Assembly: GCF_023159225.1 (NCBI RefSeq) | Contig: NC_063174.1 | Span: 33,377,983-33,441,982, forward strand | DNA from: Perognathus longimembris pacificus | Lineage: Eukaryota; Chordata; Mammalia; Rodentia; Heteromyidae | Reading direction: 5' to 3' | DNA: 64,000 nucleotides | Part shown: positions 1-10,459 of the stretch, piece after piece | How positions within the stretch are numbered: position 1 is the stretch's first letter | How the letters are laid out: each line of letters begins with the position of its first letter | Position numbers and translations under genes: made by a program | Notes under the pieces: generated by a model | Told to the model about the DNA's origin: nothing | Databases searched by the model: none | Seen by the model: the letters and a program-made list of their open reading frames with translations, nothing else

Positions 1-123
1 TCCCTTCCTCCATCCTGTTTGGGAAGTGGACACAGGAGAATCACAGCTTGAAGCCAGGTAAAAATTAAGTGAGGCTGGGAAAAAAAAAAAAAGTGAGACC
101 CTCTCACTAGAACCAGCTAAATA

Positions 124-245
124 CGGTGGAACACACCTGTAACCCCAGCTATTTGGGAAGCAGAGGCAAGAGGATTGTGGTCTGCGTTTGGCTGCATGCA
201 AAATTTGAGATCATTCCTATAAAACACTAAAGTAAAAAAGGGTGG
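124..245 (+). mobile_element. Old B1-like (7SL-derived) SINE
   Basis: Degenerate B1 monomer: CACACCTGTAACCCCAGC followed by TTGGGAAGCAGAGGCAAGAGGA. It lies in the presumed 3' UTR or 3' flank of ZBTB25 (1-1201). That stretch contains several ATTAAA signals on the minus strand, but no cleavage site I would commit to. Confidence 0.55.
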
Positions 246-343
246 GAGTAGGGGGCAAATGTTGCTTAACAAATGCAACACAACAATTACCAAATTCAGT
301 ACTGCCAAAAGAAAAAATATCTATATATGGTTAACAAAAAATT

Positions 344-416
344 TTTTAGTACTGGGGATTGATCTGAGGCCCACAAACATGCTTGCCAAGCTACTGCTGA
401 GCTACATCCCCAATCT
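344..416 (-). mobile_element. Old ID-type SINE monomer
   Basis: Reverse complement of an ID monomer (tRNA-Ala type). AGTACTGGGGATTGA and GAGCTACATCCCCA are the two recognisable ends; the body is diverged and has no Geo half. Confidence 0.55.
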
Positions 417-436
417 ATAGAATACTGTCTAAAAGT

Positions 437-641
437 GTTTTTTTTTTTTGGCCAGTCCTGGGCCTTGGACTCAGGGCCTGAGCACTGTCCCTGGTTTCTT
501 TTTGCTCAAGGCTAGCACTCTGCCACTTGAGCCTCAGCACTACTTCTGGCCATTTTCTGTATATGTGGTGCTGGGGAATCGAACCCAGGGCCTCATGTAT
601 ATGAGGCAAGCTCTCTTGCCACTAGGCCATATCCCCAGCCC
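437..641 (-). mobile_element. IDL-Geo SINE, full length, young
   Basis: Read on the minus strand it has, in order, an ID-like monomer (GGGCTGGGGATATGGCC..., ending in the CACCACATATACAG junction), the Geo monomer (GTGGCAGAGTGCTAGCC...) and an A tail. A 12-bp TSD, CTGTCTAAAAGT, lies at 425-436 and 642-653, proving retroposition. The family is pol III transcribed and mobilised by L1 machinery. Confidence 0.93.
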
Positions 642-769
642 CTGTCTAAAAGTTTTTTCATATATTTCATCAGATTCAAATTTATATGACTGATTCTGCA
701 ATGTGGCAAAGTTTAGAGATTCTATAAATTTAATTACTCTCAAGTTTCCATATTTCTATTACTTCTGAT

Positions 770-1015
770 TTTTTTTTTTTTTTGGTCATTCCATCAGCCC
801 CTTTTCAAGATAGGATCCCTTTATGCCTGGACTGTGATCTTCTTATTTGTACTTTCTTTTGATGCTGGGATGACAGGTGTGTTCTGTGGTGTCACGGCAG
901 CCAACTATTGATTGAAATGAGAAATATGCCCAGACTGGCAATGAACCACCATCCCCCAATCTCTACCTCCCAAACTGTTAGGATTAAGTAAGGCTTCAGT
1001 CATTAGGCCCAGCTA
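770..1015 (-). mobile_element. Degenerate B1/Geo-like remnant
   Basis: A T-run, a weak CCTGGACTGTGATCTTC match to the B1-like head, and CCCAAACTGTTAGGATTA at the end suggest a heavily mutated minus-strand SINE pair. Low certainty. Confidence 0.3.
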
Positions 1016-1201
1016 GAACTTCTGATTTCTAACATATGATTTAATTGTAAGAAGTTTGTAAGACTAGACTAACTGAAAGTTAATTTAATATCCATAGACT
1101 AATACTTAAAACCATGGATACATTGTTCTTAAAAGTCAACAGAATTTGAAGAAAATAATTTATGAATAAAAAAATGCCTTGGTATAAAAATTATGAAGCT
1201 G

Positions 1202-2339
1202 CTACTCAACTAGGATAGTGTCCACATTTTCTTGTGTGAGTTCTGACTCTAAGGCACAAGGCAAATCTAAATGTTCCTGTGACAAGCGAGCACTTTTCAG
1301 GGGGACATCAGACCAGTTGTCCCAATATGGTTGAAATCTCTGAGCCAATGTGTTACCCAACCTTTGGCATCGGTTGTAACGGTAAGATTTACCTTTGTGT
1401 ATATACATGTGTTCTAGTAACTGACTCTTTCGAAGAAATTTATGACCACAGATGGTACAGCTGATTTTTCTTTTCCTTGAAAAGGAAAAATTACAGTTCA
1501 ACTCTACTGGCTCTGTGTCCTTGGAGATCAAAGACACCTGACTGATCTGCAAAGGCTCTGCAGTACCTCGATTTGAGTGATCAGGCTGATGTTCATTCTC
1601 CTTGACAATGAAGGAGCTGAGCCTGCGGCATTCTAGAGCCTCACTGTTTTCATTAAGTGGATGGACTTCACCAAGGTCATTACTTTCCAAAATGGAAGCA
1701 GGAACACCGAATGGGAGTGATCCAGACACGTGGGTATGGAGATGTTGTCTAAGGTTATTACGGGACTCAAAACGCTCCCCACAGTAATGACATACGTGCA
1801 CTTTGATACCATTTTCTGTAAAAGAAGGGCCTGTTACCTCTGGTGAGGGGGAGGGGCGGCCCTGGGAGATCAGAGACTCTGGGTCACACCTCTCCTGCTT
1901 GATTGACACTGGGGGCTTCTGGGGCTCCTCCAAGGCCTGCGTGGAAGGATGGGTCCTCTGCTGGTCTGCAGTACCATCATCCAGCCCAATAGCAAGAGAG
2001 AGCTGCAGCTGGGGGTGGTCACCCTGGACAGAACCTCTGTTTCCACTGTTGCTGGCAGGAGGAGTGTCTTTGACCTCCAGCCCTTGTTTGACAGCTGTTT
2101 TATGGGTTGTTGAGATCTGAATGCCATACAGATTTGAAGACTGCACAGTCTCTGGTGAGAACACTTGATTCATTTCAGTTGCAATATGAGAAAGGTAGTC
2201 TGCGTGAAGAAATCGAATCCCTTCTTCCAAACGACTATGATCCACAATCTGTTTTGGCCCTTTCCCCGTGTACATAATATGTAACAAATAGCTGAATATG
2301 TCAGGTTGGATGTCAGTTGGTTGTATTTTTATGCATTCA
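1202..2339 (-). CDS. ZBTB25: ZBTB25, last coding exon (residues 58-436)
   Basis: BTB/C2H2 zinc-finger transcription factor, a nuclear DNA-binding protein. This exon carries 1138 nt, from a clean acceptor (TTTTTAACAG, AG at 2341-2340) to a TAG stop at 1204-1202. Joined to the upstream exon at 4402-4574 the frame is 1311 nt, 436 aa, about the size of human ZBTB25 (435 aa as I recall). It encodes the second half of the BTB fold (to about residue 110) and a long acidic/polar linker with a SUMO-type IKQE motif near residue 205. Two C2H2 fingers follow, at about 241-261 (CHYC...HLHTH) and 352-372 (CTIC...HMYIH), with a basic SRKRK stretch just before the second. The junction codon is AG/T (Ser58). 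An ATG-initiated reading from 2368 runs into the intron and is not the real start. Paralogue of ZBTB1 in this window. Confidence is high because the translation matches the family along its whole length. Confidence 0.96.
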
Positions 2340-2597
2340 CTGTTAAAAACAAAAACAGACCCACACAATATAAATCACAACCGATTGGCCTTTTAGTTAA
2401 CAGCAGAATATTAAGTAAAAGCAATTTCTTGGAACACGATAACAAAAGCATACTGTTTCATTTCATTTTGTGGTCTACCAAAAAGCCTTCATGTATTTAT
2501 TCAATTCACTGCCTACAGAAAGAAACTCAGGTTCCAATAAGGCATATGCTCTATACTAGGTAACTGGTGCTGAAAAATTATGATAAAAATAGATGCC

Positions 2598-2806
2598 CGG
2601 GCTGGGAATATGGCCTAGTGGTAAAGTGCTCACCTCATATACATGAAGTTCTGGGTTCGATTCCTTAGTACCACATATATATAGAAAAAGCCGGAAGTGG
2701 CGCTTTGGCTCAAGTGGCACAGTGCCAGCCTTGAGCAAAAAGAAGCCAGGGACAGTGCTCAGGCCCTGAGTTCAAGCCCCAGGACTGGCAAAAAGAAAAA
2801 AAAATG
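2598..2806 (+). mobile_element. IDL-Geo SINE
   Basis: Full dimer, GGGCTGGGAATATGGCC to GGACTGGCAAAAAG, in the ZBTB25 intron between the coding exons. Minor decay (CTTTGGCTCAAG). Confidence 0.9.
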
Positions 2807-2839
2807 GTGCCCTGTTCTTAAAGAATTTAACAATCTATT

Positions 2840-3044
2840 TTTTTTTTTTTTTGCCAGTCCTGGGCCTTGGACTCAGGGCCTGAGCACTGTCCCTGGCTTC
2901 TTTTTGCTCAAGGCTAGCACTCTGCCACTTGAGTCACAGCGCCACTTCTGGCCATTTTCTGTATATGTGGTACTGGGGAATCGAACCCAGGGCTTCAAGT
3001 ATACGAGGCAAGCGCTCTTGCCACTAGGCCATATCCCCAGCCCC
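2840..3044 (-). mobile_element. IDL-Geo SINE with TSD
   Basis: Full minus-strand copy with a perfect 13-bp TSD TTAACAATCTATT at 2827-2839 and 3045-3057. Confidence 0.92.
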
Positions 3045-3114
3045 TTAACAATCTATTAAGTACATAATTAAAAGAATTGATCACAGGGACTCCAACAGAT
3101 GCCAGTGTTCAATG

Positions 3115-3243
3115 AAGTATTATTACTATAGCCAACAGGTGGAAACAATCTAAATTCCATCAAAAGATGAATGGGTAAACTAAATGTGGCTTATATATAC
3201 AATAGACTATTATTCAGCCACCAACAAGAATGAAGTTCTGTTG
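3115..3243 (+). mobile_element. L1 3'-end fragment, part 1
   Basis: Resembles the L1 ORF2/3' UTR region: ATAGCCAACAGGTGGAAAC, GATGAATGGGTAAAC, TATTATTCAGCCACCAACA. The same element continues after the SINE at 3244-3488. Confidence 0.65.
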
Positions 3244-3488
3244 GTGCTGGTGGCGCATGCCTATAATCTTAGCTACTCAGGAGGCTGAGATCTGAGCATC
3301 AGGGTTCAGAGCCAGCCTGGGAAGGAAAGTCCATGAGACTCTTATCTTATCTCTAACCAACCACCAGGAAATCAGAAGTGGAGTTGTTTCTCAAAGTGGT
3401 AGGGCACTAGCCTTGAGCAAAAAAGCTCAGGGACAGCACCTAGGCCCCAAGTCCAAGCCCCATCATGATCAAGAACAACAACAAAAAA
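3244..3488 (+). mobile_element. B1-linker-Geo composite SINE
   Basis: 7SL/B1-like head (GGTGCTGGTGGCGCATGCC), linker (CATGAGACTCTTATC...ACCACC) and Geo tail (GTGGTAGGGCACTAGCC...). Inserted into the L1 fragment. Confidence 0.85.
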
Positions 3489-3640
3489 GATTCTACTTAT
3501 GTGAACTATCTAGAATACAGAAATTCTAAGAGATAGGAATTAGATTATAGGTTACTCAGGGAGAGCCCTGCTTAATGGATACAGAGTTTCTCAAAAGTGT
3601 GAATGTAATTACTGCCATTTAATTTTATTGTTAAAAATGG
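3489..3640 (+). mobile_element. L1 3'-end fragment, part 2
   Basis: GATTCTACTTATGTGAACTATCTAGAATA...GAGATAGGAATTAGATTA resembles the distal 3' end of old mammalian L1, continuing the piece before the inserted SINE. Confidence 0.55.
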
Positions 3641-3645
3641 TTGAT

Positions 3646-3821
3646 TCAGGTGGTGGTGGCTCATACTTGCAATCAGGCAGCTGAGATCTGAGGATCATGG
3701 TTCAAAGCTAGCCTGGACAGAAAAGACTGTGTAAAAAGCCGGATATGGCTCAACTGGTAGATTGTCAGCCTTGAGCAAGAAATTCCAGGCCTTTGTGTTC
3801 AAACTCCAGTACTGGCACCAA
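3646..3821 (+). mobile_element. B1-linker-Geo SINE, linker deleted
   Basis: B1-like head at GTGGTGGCTCATAC; the linker is reduced to GACTGTGTAAAAAG before the Geo part. Confidence 0.75.
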
Positions 3822-3830
3822 AAAGGGGGT

Positions 3831-4046
3831 GGTGGTGGCTGAAGTGGGGTGTGTATGTGCTGTAATCCTAACTACTTTGGAAATGGAGATGAAAGGATTG
3901 TGGTTCCAGGCCAGCCTAGGCATAAATAAAAGATCCTGGATACAGTAGCATGTGCCTGTCATCCTAGCTACATGAGAAGTGTAAATAGATGAATTGTAGT
4001 CCAGACTAGCTAGGGCATACATGTGAGACCCTATTCAAAAAATTAT
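3831..4046 (+). mobile_element. Two tandem old B1-like monomers
   Basis: Two head-to-tail units, each with a GTAATCCTA/GTCATCCTAGCTAC motif and a GATTGTGGTTCCAGG / GAATTGTAGTCCAG body. The second ends GTGAGACCCTATTCAAAAAA, as in a canonical B1 3' end. Confidence 0.65.
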
Positions 4047-4056
4047 GAAGGATCTG

Positions 4057-4290
4057 CGTGCTGGTAGCTCATACCTGTAATCTTAGCTACTTCGGAGGCT
4101 AAGATGTGAGAACTGAGGTTCAAAGCCAGACTGGCCAGGAAAGTCCATGAGACTCATCTCCAATTAATTACCCCAAAAAGCCAGAAATAGATCTGTGACT
4201 CAAGTGGTAGACTGCTAGCCTTGAGCACAAGAGCTTAGAGACAGCATGTAGGCCAGAAGTACAAGCCCCAGGAGCAGTGGAAAAAAAGAG
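4057..4290 (+). mobile_element. B1-linker-Geo composite SINE
   Basis: GTGCTGGTAGCTCATACCTG head, GAGACTCATCTCCAATTAAT linker, Geo tail to AAGCCCCAGGAGCAG. Ends about 110 bp from the ZBTB25 exon donor. Confidence 0.85.
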
Positions 4291-4401
4291 GAAAAAGACT
4301 GGGAGTGTGATTCAAGAAGTATAAAAATATATGCACATGTGTACACACACACACATATTGCAAAATTAAAAAAAATCTTACCTACAAAAATATATCCTTA
4401 C

Positions 4402-4574
4402 CTTGTTTGGTGAATAAATATCATCTTAAAATAGTTAGAAAAAGCAGCGAGCACAGCTCTGTGGGCTTTGAAGTACACATCTCCAATAGCAACTGTGCAA
4501 TCACATAGAAAACCAAATTCTCGCTGCATGTTCAACTGCTGCAGAAGGACAAGGCTATGGCTTGTAGTATCCAT
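4402..4574 (-). CDS. ZBTB25: ZBTB25, first coding exon (residues 1-57)
   Basis: The exon runs from an acceptor (TTTTTCTCAG, AG at 4583-4582) through 7 nt of 5' UTR to ATG at 4574-4572. It ends at a strong donor, CAAG/GTAAGG (GT at 4401-4400). It encodes 57 residues starting [17 protein letters not shown] and containing [13 protein letters not shown], the dimerising N-terminal half of the BTB/POZ domain, and leaves two bases (AG) for the split Ser58 codon. The start is the first ATG of the exon and matches the family N-terminus. It is too short to show up as a conventional long ORF. The 2062-bp intron to the next exon (2340-4401) is filled with SINEs and an L1 piece. Confidence 0.95.
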
Positions 4575-4834
4575 TGTGACTCTGAGAAAAAGAGCAACAT
4601 AAACATATGTATGTTTGGATATGTATGCATATTTTATATAAAATTCATATAAACCAAGGATACCTAAGCATCATAAATAAGTAGACCCAAACTTAAATGA
4701 AATTATTCAATAATTTCAATATGGTTAATTTACCTCAAACCTAGCTAACATTATGTTTTTCCCCTTATGACAACTGATACAAACTGCTAAGCAGTAAATT
4801 ACGGACTGCTTCAGCATAGTAAGAAGATATTTCT

Positions 4835-5018
4835 TTTTTTTTTTGGCCAGTCCTGGGCCTTGGACTCAGGGCCTGAGCACTGTCCCTGGCTTCTTTTTGC
4901 TCAAGGCTAGCACTCTGCCGCTTGAGCCACAGCGCCACTTCTGGCTGATTTCTGTATATGTGGTGCTGGGGAATTGAACCCAGGGCAAGCACTCTACCAC
5001 TAGGCTATATCCCCAGCC
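4835..5018 (-). mobile_element. IDL-Geo SINE, internally shortened
   Basis: Minus-strand copy lacking about 20 bp of the ID monomer (AACCCAGGG joins CAAGCACTC directly). The TATTTCTTTT flank is repeated after the element. Confidence 0.88.
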
Positions 5019-5051
5019 CCTATTTCTTTTTTTTTAATCTACATAATAATG

Positions 5052-5168
5052 TTTCTTTTTCTTTTCCTTCCTCCTCCTCTTCTTCCTTCTCCTTCTTTGT
5101 TGGGATCAAACCCAGAGCTTTGTACACACCAGGCAAGCATTCTACCACTGAGTTACAGCCCCCAGTCC
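5052..5168 (-). mobile_element. ID SINE monomer with pyrimidine-rich tail
   Basis: TTGGGATCAAACCCAGAGC...CACTGAGTTACAGCCCCCAG is a minus-strand ID monomer. The CTTCCTCCTCC tract at 5052-5097 is its mutated A tail. Confidence 0.7.
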
Positions 5169-6346
5169 AGGACCAGGCTTTTAATAATGTTTTGTAGTTT
5201 AAAAATGAAAATGAGATGATGATCCCTGCCTGAGAGTCAAATGAGATAACTCTGATGGAAATCATGTTGTAATGGAAACTGTGATTGAAATGTTAGCTAC
5301 ATGTAAGTGTGAGTCCTGCTGGGCTAGAGCTGCCACTGGTCTTAGGGAATCCTGTTGCCTGGAGGACAGACTTCCCAACTATTATCAAGTGTTTGTGGGA
5401 ACGTATTACAGTAAGTTCGGAACTCTTAATATATAAGGCTTAGGAACCCCATAGGAAGAACCTAAACCCTAATTTCAACTCACCTATAAGCATACAGGTT
5501 TCTGAAAGAAAAGAAGAGGAGGCATATAGGGGAGGACAGGGAGGAATCTTGCAGAAGGATTCTGGCCAAGAGGCCTGTTGTGAACAGCAAGGGTATTCAG
5601 GCATTCCAGGCAGGTGAGAGGCCGCACTGTACCACCTCTATTACCCTAGTTACAGAGAACCCTGGATGGTTGGGAGAAGAGCCCTTGGAGGGGTGAAGCT
5701 TTACAAAGGGAATGAGGTTTCTCAATTAGCCAGACAGATCAAAGTCTAAGCATGGCACAGGGTAGGGTTCGATGTCTGGAGACAGAAGCATGTGCAGCAG
5801 ACAGATTAGCAATGGTATAATAAAAGTAACTAACATTTAATAAAACTTTTCGCTTAGTTTTTAAACTCAGCTTCCTCCCACCCCCATTTGCTAAGCAAAT
5901 ACTCTACCACTTGGTCCATGCCCCCCCCCCCACCCGCCCCCGGCTCACTCATTTAATTCCACAAACAACAAGAAAGGGAATACTAAATGTCTCTTACAGC
6001 TCTCTTACAGGAGCTGAATGGACAGTTATAAGTAATTTGCTTTCTGCTGATTAAGTGGAAGAGGCCAAACTTGCTTCCTCTTTGGTGCTTCCAGTTCGCA
6101 ATGGCATAGAGAGCATAAGGTTACCTACAAAAACACTCCTTGTGAAGCTCTCAGTTAAACAAATGTGACACAACAAAACCAATATGCATGCTCACTAGCA
6201 AAGCCCAGAGTATTACCAGTAAAGACAGTAGTTTTACTGAAAAAGTAGAATATATTTTTATTAAACTACATATTTAAGATATATTATCAAGTAAAAAGCA
6301 TAGTGTAAAATTATACAGGGAATACTCTATATAAAAGGAATATTTA
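5169..6346. other. ZBTB25 intron 1, mostly unique sequence
   Basis: No gene or recognisable transposon except a short ID remnant at 5880-5945 ending in a C-run (5924-5942). No ORF of note. Confidence 0.5.
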
Positions 6347-6582
6347 GTGTTGGTACTGGGGCTTGAACTCAGGGCCTGAGTGCTGTTCTTTAGCTATTTT
6401 GCTCAAGGCTGGCACTCTGCCACCTGAACTACACCTCCACTTTGGGGTTTTTGGTGGTTAATTGGAGTTAAGAGTCTCATGTGCTTTTATGCCTGGGCTG
6501 GCTTTGAACTGAGAACTTCAGATCTCAGTTTCGCGAGTAGTTAGGATTACAGGATTACAGGTTGCTGATAAGCAACAGGCTG
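6347..6582 (-). mobile_element. B1-linker-Geo composite SINE
   Basis: Minus strand: TACTGGGGCTTGAACTC (Geo end), GGTGGTTAATTGGAG linker, B1 head ending in a short duplication of GGATTACA. Confidence 0.85.
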
Positions 6583-7111
6583 GTTATTTTATTTACATTT
6601 ATCTATTCTTATTAAATAGTTGTACAAAGGAGTTTCAATTTCAGGAGCCAAGATATGACCATAATGCATCTTGATCAATGTTACTCCCTTCCTCATTCTC
6701 TCCCATCTCTCCTTATCCCATCCACACCTTCACCATGGTTCAATTTTTACATGATAATGACTGCATTTGTTCACCCTTTCTCCCTCCATTCATATTCTTC
6801 CTCTTAGCTCCCAGAACATGTTTCAACTTCTGGTATTGTGTTACACAGTTCATTAGTTTAACTGAGCAGTTACATCATTGGATTCCTACCTTAAGTAGAA
6901 CATGTTTCAGTCAATTTGTGTATATATGCCTATGATGACATATATGTTATCATGCGTGTTTGTATTCCACACATGAGAGAAAATGTGCTGTTTTGTTTCT
7001 CAGAACCTGACTTATTTCATTTAATTTTTTCTAGGTCCATCCATTTCCCTGCAAATGACATGTTATTTTTTTTCTGATAGATGAGTAAAATTCTATGTGT
7101 TCCACATTTTG
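6583..7111 (-). mobile_element. L1 3' end (minus strand)
   Basis: Read backwards this matches the layout of an L1 3' UTR: CCATCCATTTCCCTGCAAATGA at 7036-7057 and CACACATGAGAGAAAATGTG upstream. The terminal AGTTGTACAAAGGAGTTTC motif near 6617 is shared with fragments at 45.6 kb. It is interrupted by the ID element at 7125. Confidence 0.65.
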
Positions 7112-7124
7112 ATGACCTTGCTTT

Positions 7125-7228
7125 TATAGTTGTTGTTTGTTTTTTTTTTCCCCCCCAGAGCTGAGGACTGAGCTTGGGGCCTTGTGCTCCCCCAGGCAGG
7201 CACTCTTCCGCTGAGCCAAATCCCCAGC
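7125..7228 (-). mobile_element. ID SINE monomer with TSD
   Basis: GAGCTGAGGACTGAGC...GAGCCAAATCCCCAGC on the minus strand. A 13-bp TSD ATGACCTTGCTTT at 7112-7124 and 7229-7241 shows ID-only retroposition, without a Geo half. Confidence 0.85.
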
Positions 7229-7395
7229 ATGACCTTGCTTTAAAAGTGGGAGAATTTATAAATAAATATATTCCTATTTAAGTATATATCTCTAGAAGGT
7301 TCATAGAAACCAGTAAAATGTTCACTTCTGGGAAGGAAGCTAAGGAATAGGTCACAGGTAGGTAGGGAATAACACTGTTAGAACTTGAAATAAAA

Positions 7396-7641
7396 CAGGC
7401 TTGATATTTGTGGCTCACATTTATAGTCTTAACTAATCAGAAGGCTGAGATCTAAGGATTGCAGATCAAAGCTAGACTGACCAGGAAAGTCAGTGAGACT
7501 CTTTAACTCCAATTAGCTACCAGAAAGAAGTAGTAGAGCTGTGGGCTCAAGTAGTAGAGTACTAGACTTGAACAGGAAAAACTAAAGGTAAAGCCAAGTC
7601 ACTCTGAGTTCAAGTCCTATAAATACTGGCACAAAAAAATT
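7396..7641 (+). mobile_element. B1-linker-Geo composite SINE, diverged
   Basis: Head GTGGCTCACATTTATAG, linker CTCCAATTAGCTACCAG, Geo tail to TACTGGCAC. Confidence 0.8.
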
Positions 7642-7878
7642 AGAAATACTGAGAACAATGAAAAATCCCCAAATACCACTACTTGAGCAGAACACAAACA
7701 TTACGAACTTGGTGGTTACTCCTTAGCATTTTTCCTTTATTTTATTCCCTGATCTGCAGTACCTTCAAAGGTAGCCACCATGCTGAATTTGGTGTTTGAT
7801 TCTCACACATTATACCATAGCATTCTTACTGTTTACTTGTATATATCTCTCAACAAGGTACAATAGTTCTTGTTTTTT

Positions 7879-8107
7879 ATTTGCTGGTCTGGGGCTTGAA
7901 ATCTGGGCTCTGTCCCTGAGTGTCTCTGTGCTCAAGGCTACTGCTCTACCACTTTAAGCCACAGTGCCATTTCCAGATTTTTCGGAGTAGTTTATTGGAG
8001 ATAAGAGTCTCATGGACTTTCCTGTCCAGGCTGGCTTTGAACAGTGATCCTCCAGTCTCCCCTCCTGAGTAGCTACGATTACAAGCGTCAGCGACTGGTG
8101 CCCGGCA
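7879..8107 (-). mobile_element. B1-linker-Geo composite SINE
   Basis: Minus strand, complete from GCTGGTCTGGGGCTTGA to GCGACTGGTGCCCGGC. Confidence 0.87.
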
Positions 8108-8170
8108 ATATTTTAACTTTTATTAAAATATTGCATTTTATTCAAACAAAATGTTGTCCCCATTCCTCCT

Positions 8171-8174
<4 letters not shown>

Positions 8175-8249
<75 letters not shown>
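8175..8249 (+). repeat. Compound (CT)n(CA)n microsatellite
   Basis: Uninterrupted CT units at about 8175-8200, then CA units to 8249. It abuts the Geo end of the SINE at 8255 and so probably grew from its tail. Confidence 0.95.
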
Positions 8250-8251
<2 letters not shown>

Positions 8252-8254
8252 GTC

Positions 8255-8380
8255 TCTCAAGTTGGTGCTCTTCCTCTTCAGCTACACCTCCATTTTGGCT
8301 CTTTGCAGTTAGTGGTAGAATCTCCCAAATTTGTCGATTTGTCTGCCTGGGCTGGCTTTGAACTATAATCCTCAGAAACC
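8255..8380 (-). mobile_element. B1-linker-Geo SINE, 3'-truncated
   Basis: Part of Geo (AGCTACACCTCCATTTTGG), shortened linker, then part of the B1 head (GCCTGGGCTGGCTTTGAAC). Confidence 0.7.
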
Positions 8381-8383
8381 AGA

Positions 8384-8845
8384 TTCTTTTTTTTTTGTTG
8401 TTGTTGTTGATCATGAGGCTTGAACTCAGGGCCTGGGTGCTGTCTTTGAGCTTTTTTGCTAACACTACCACTTTGAGTCACAGTGCCACTTCCAGTTTTC
8501 TGGAGATAAGAGTCTCACAGATGGGCTGGGAATATGGCCTAGTGGCTAGAGTGCTTGCCTCATATACATGAAGCCCTGGGTTCAATTCCCCAGCACCACA
8601 TATACAGAAAATGGCCAGAAGTGGCACTGTGGCTCAAGTGGCAGAGTGCTAGCCTTGAGCAAAAAGAAGCCAGGGACAGTGCTCAGGCCCTGAGTCCAAG
8701 GCCCAGGACTGGCAAAAAAAAAAAAAAAAAAAAAAAAGACTCACAGAAGTTCCTGCCCAGGCTGGCTTTGAACTGCAATCCTGAGATCTTGGCCTCCTGA
8801 ATAGCCAGGATTACAGACATGAGCCATTGGCACCAGACAAGCATT
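8384..8845 (-). mobile_element. B1-linker-Geo SINE split by a younger SINE
   Basis: Geo half at 8384-8521 and B1 head at 8738-8845, interrupted by the IDL-Geo at 8522-8737. The internal break falls in the linker GAGTCTCACAG. Confidence 0.87.
8522..8737 (+). mobile_element. IDL-Geo SINE nested in a B1-Geo SINE
   Basis: Complete plus-strand copy with a 23-bp A tail. Host linker GTCTCACAG is duplicated (as GACTCACAG) on both sides. Confidence 0.93.
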
Positions 8846-8881
8846 TCTTTAGTGACATGGCTCAAAATGAAGTATGTTTAT

Positions 8882-8953
8882 ATGGTACTGAGAACTGAAC
8901 CTAAGGCCTCAAAGCATACTAAACAGTCTACCATTGAGTTATAGCCTTAACTC
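8882..8953 (-). mobile_element. Old ID SINE monomer
   Basis: GTACTGAGAACTGAACC...ATTGAGTTATAGCC, minus strand. Confidence 0.6.
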
Positions 8954-9141
8954 TCAAATTGAAGTATTTTAACTCAGCTTTACAAATGCTTAAAAACAAA
9001 CAACAATATATCATAAACACATTCACCAGTTCTTCTGTACAAATTGTGAGTTGGTATAATGAAGCATAGAATAATATGGGGAAAAGTGCCACCAAACAAA
9101 AATCTTGTAGTTAATGGTGTGAGGATAAATTACTTTCTTGT

Positions 9142-9411
9142 TTTTTGGTCAGTCCTGGGGCTTGAACTCTGTACTAGGTACTGTCTCTGAACTTTTGTGC
9201 TCAAGGCTATTGCTCTACCACTTGAGTCACAGCTCCACTTTTTGTGGGTAATTGGAGATAAGCACTTCATGAGTGACACTCTGACTTTTTGTGGTTAATT
9301 GAAGATAAGTATCTCATGGATTTTCCTGCCTGGGATGGCTTTGAACCTTGATCCTCAGATTTCAGCCACCTGAGTAGTAAGGATTATAGGCGTGAGCCAC
9401 CGGTGCCTGAC
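9142..9411 (-). mobile_element. B1-linker-Geo SINE with duplicated linker
   Basis: The linker (TTTTTGTGGGTAATTGGAG... and TTTTTGTGGTTAATTGAAG...) occurs twice, at about 9238-9270 and 9285-9317, separated by TGACACTCTGAC. Confidence 0.85.
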
Positions 9412-9429
9412 ACAGTTACTTTTTGTGTG

Positions 9430-9610
9430 TGTGCTGGTACTGAGGACTGAACTTGAATGCTGGCTTGGCTTTGTCACTAAAGGCTGGCACTCTACCACTT
9501 GAGTCACATCTTTACTTCCAGCTTTTTGGTAGTTAATTGAAGATAAGATAAATGTCATGGATTTTTCTGCCCAGACTGATTTGGAACCGAGCTCCTCAGA
9601 TCTGAGCCTA
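9430..9610 (-). mobile_element. B1-linker-Geo SINE, head truncated
   Basis: GGTACTGAGGACTGAAC... Geo, linker GGTAGTTAATTGAAG, part of the B1 head. Confidence 0.75.
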
Positions 9611-10124
9611 GCAGTTACTTGTCTTTTCTTTTCTTTTTAAATTTACTCAACAAACACTCCTGAAAAACAAATGTAACAAAAATATTTGAATACATAACAC
9701 TGTATAAGACTTGTAGAAAGGAAAAAAATGACACCGATGCTAAAGTCAAGAAGATTACAGGTAACAAGGGAGATAAAACTTATTAAGGAAAATGAAACAA
9801 TAATCAGTTTAAAATACAAGTGTTCTCTGCCACCCTTCAGAGCAGTTCATATAACATGTGAAGAAGGGGAGATAAGATAACCCAGTAGGAGAATAAGACA
9901 TTCAAACTAGTCTTACTTGAACAGACAAAAATAAATAAAATGAATGGGAGGGGTTTGATTATTTAGGTAACAGAAGAATTCAGTGTGGCATAGAAAAAAC
10001 AGTAAACAAAAGATAGCTTCAGCTCAAGGGGATACTTAATGAAGACTGAAATGTAGTTATGTTTGTAATGAGAACAGCAGATGTTTGCATAAAAACAGCA
10101 TCAGTTACTTATTCTGTACAAAGG
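9611..10124. other. ZBTB25 intron 1, unique sequence
   Basis: No recognisable gene, repeat or regulatory site. Confidence 0.5.
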
Positions 10125-10350
10125 TGAAAAGCATAGTAGTGAAACCTCGGACCTTGAAATCTGAGCTTAAAATTTCCAGCTATGCAGCTAACTCACTGGC
10201 TCTGTGATCCAAGCAGGACACTCACTATACCGTCTGAACCAGTTTCACTTACAAAACATGGGTAGTGCCAGTATCTACCCTAAGGTATTTTAAGTTTAAT
10301 CAGATGATGCATATAATAACTTAGAAACAGTGGAGCCCATATTAGTTGTA
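10125..10350 (+). mobile_element. MIR SINE
   Basis: Ancient tRNA-derived MIR pattern: GCATAGTAGTGAAACCTCGGAC start, core with CTCTGTGATCCAAGCAGGAC, AAAACATGGGTAGTGCCAG, and AATCAGATGATGCATATAA near the end. Confidence 0.65.
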
Positions 10351-10459
10351 GTCAGTGTGTTACCATCCAAAAGCCTATGAATTGATATTGCTCTAGTGGC
10401 AACACATAAAAAAAGACTGGTGAAGTATGTAAAAAGAATGGTTAGAACATGTCAGAGAA

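Noticed and set aside
1870..2127. Extra frames (both strands) inside the ZBTB25 last exon
   Set aside because: Shadows of the ZBTB25 frame, which is supported by domains and splice sites.
1202..2368. ATG at 2368 as the start of a 388-residue ZBTB25
   Set aside because: The first nine residues come from the intron. A clean acceptor at 2340 and the upstream exon with the BTB N-terminus show the true structure.
4402..4581. Possibility that ZBTB25 here is a truncated pseudogene, since no single long frame holds the whole BTB domain
   Set aside because: The missing part is the short first coding exon; splice sites and phase are intact and the total length matches the family.
8142..8471. 109-codon minus-strand frame with CVCVCV and REREREREF runs
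   Set aside because: Translation of the CA/CT microsatellite and flanking SINE.
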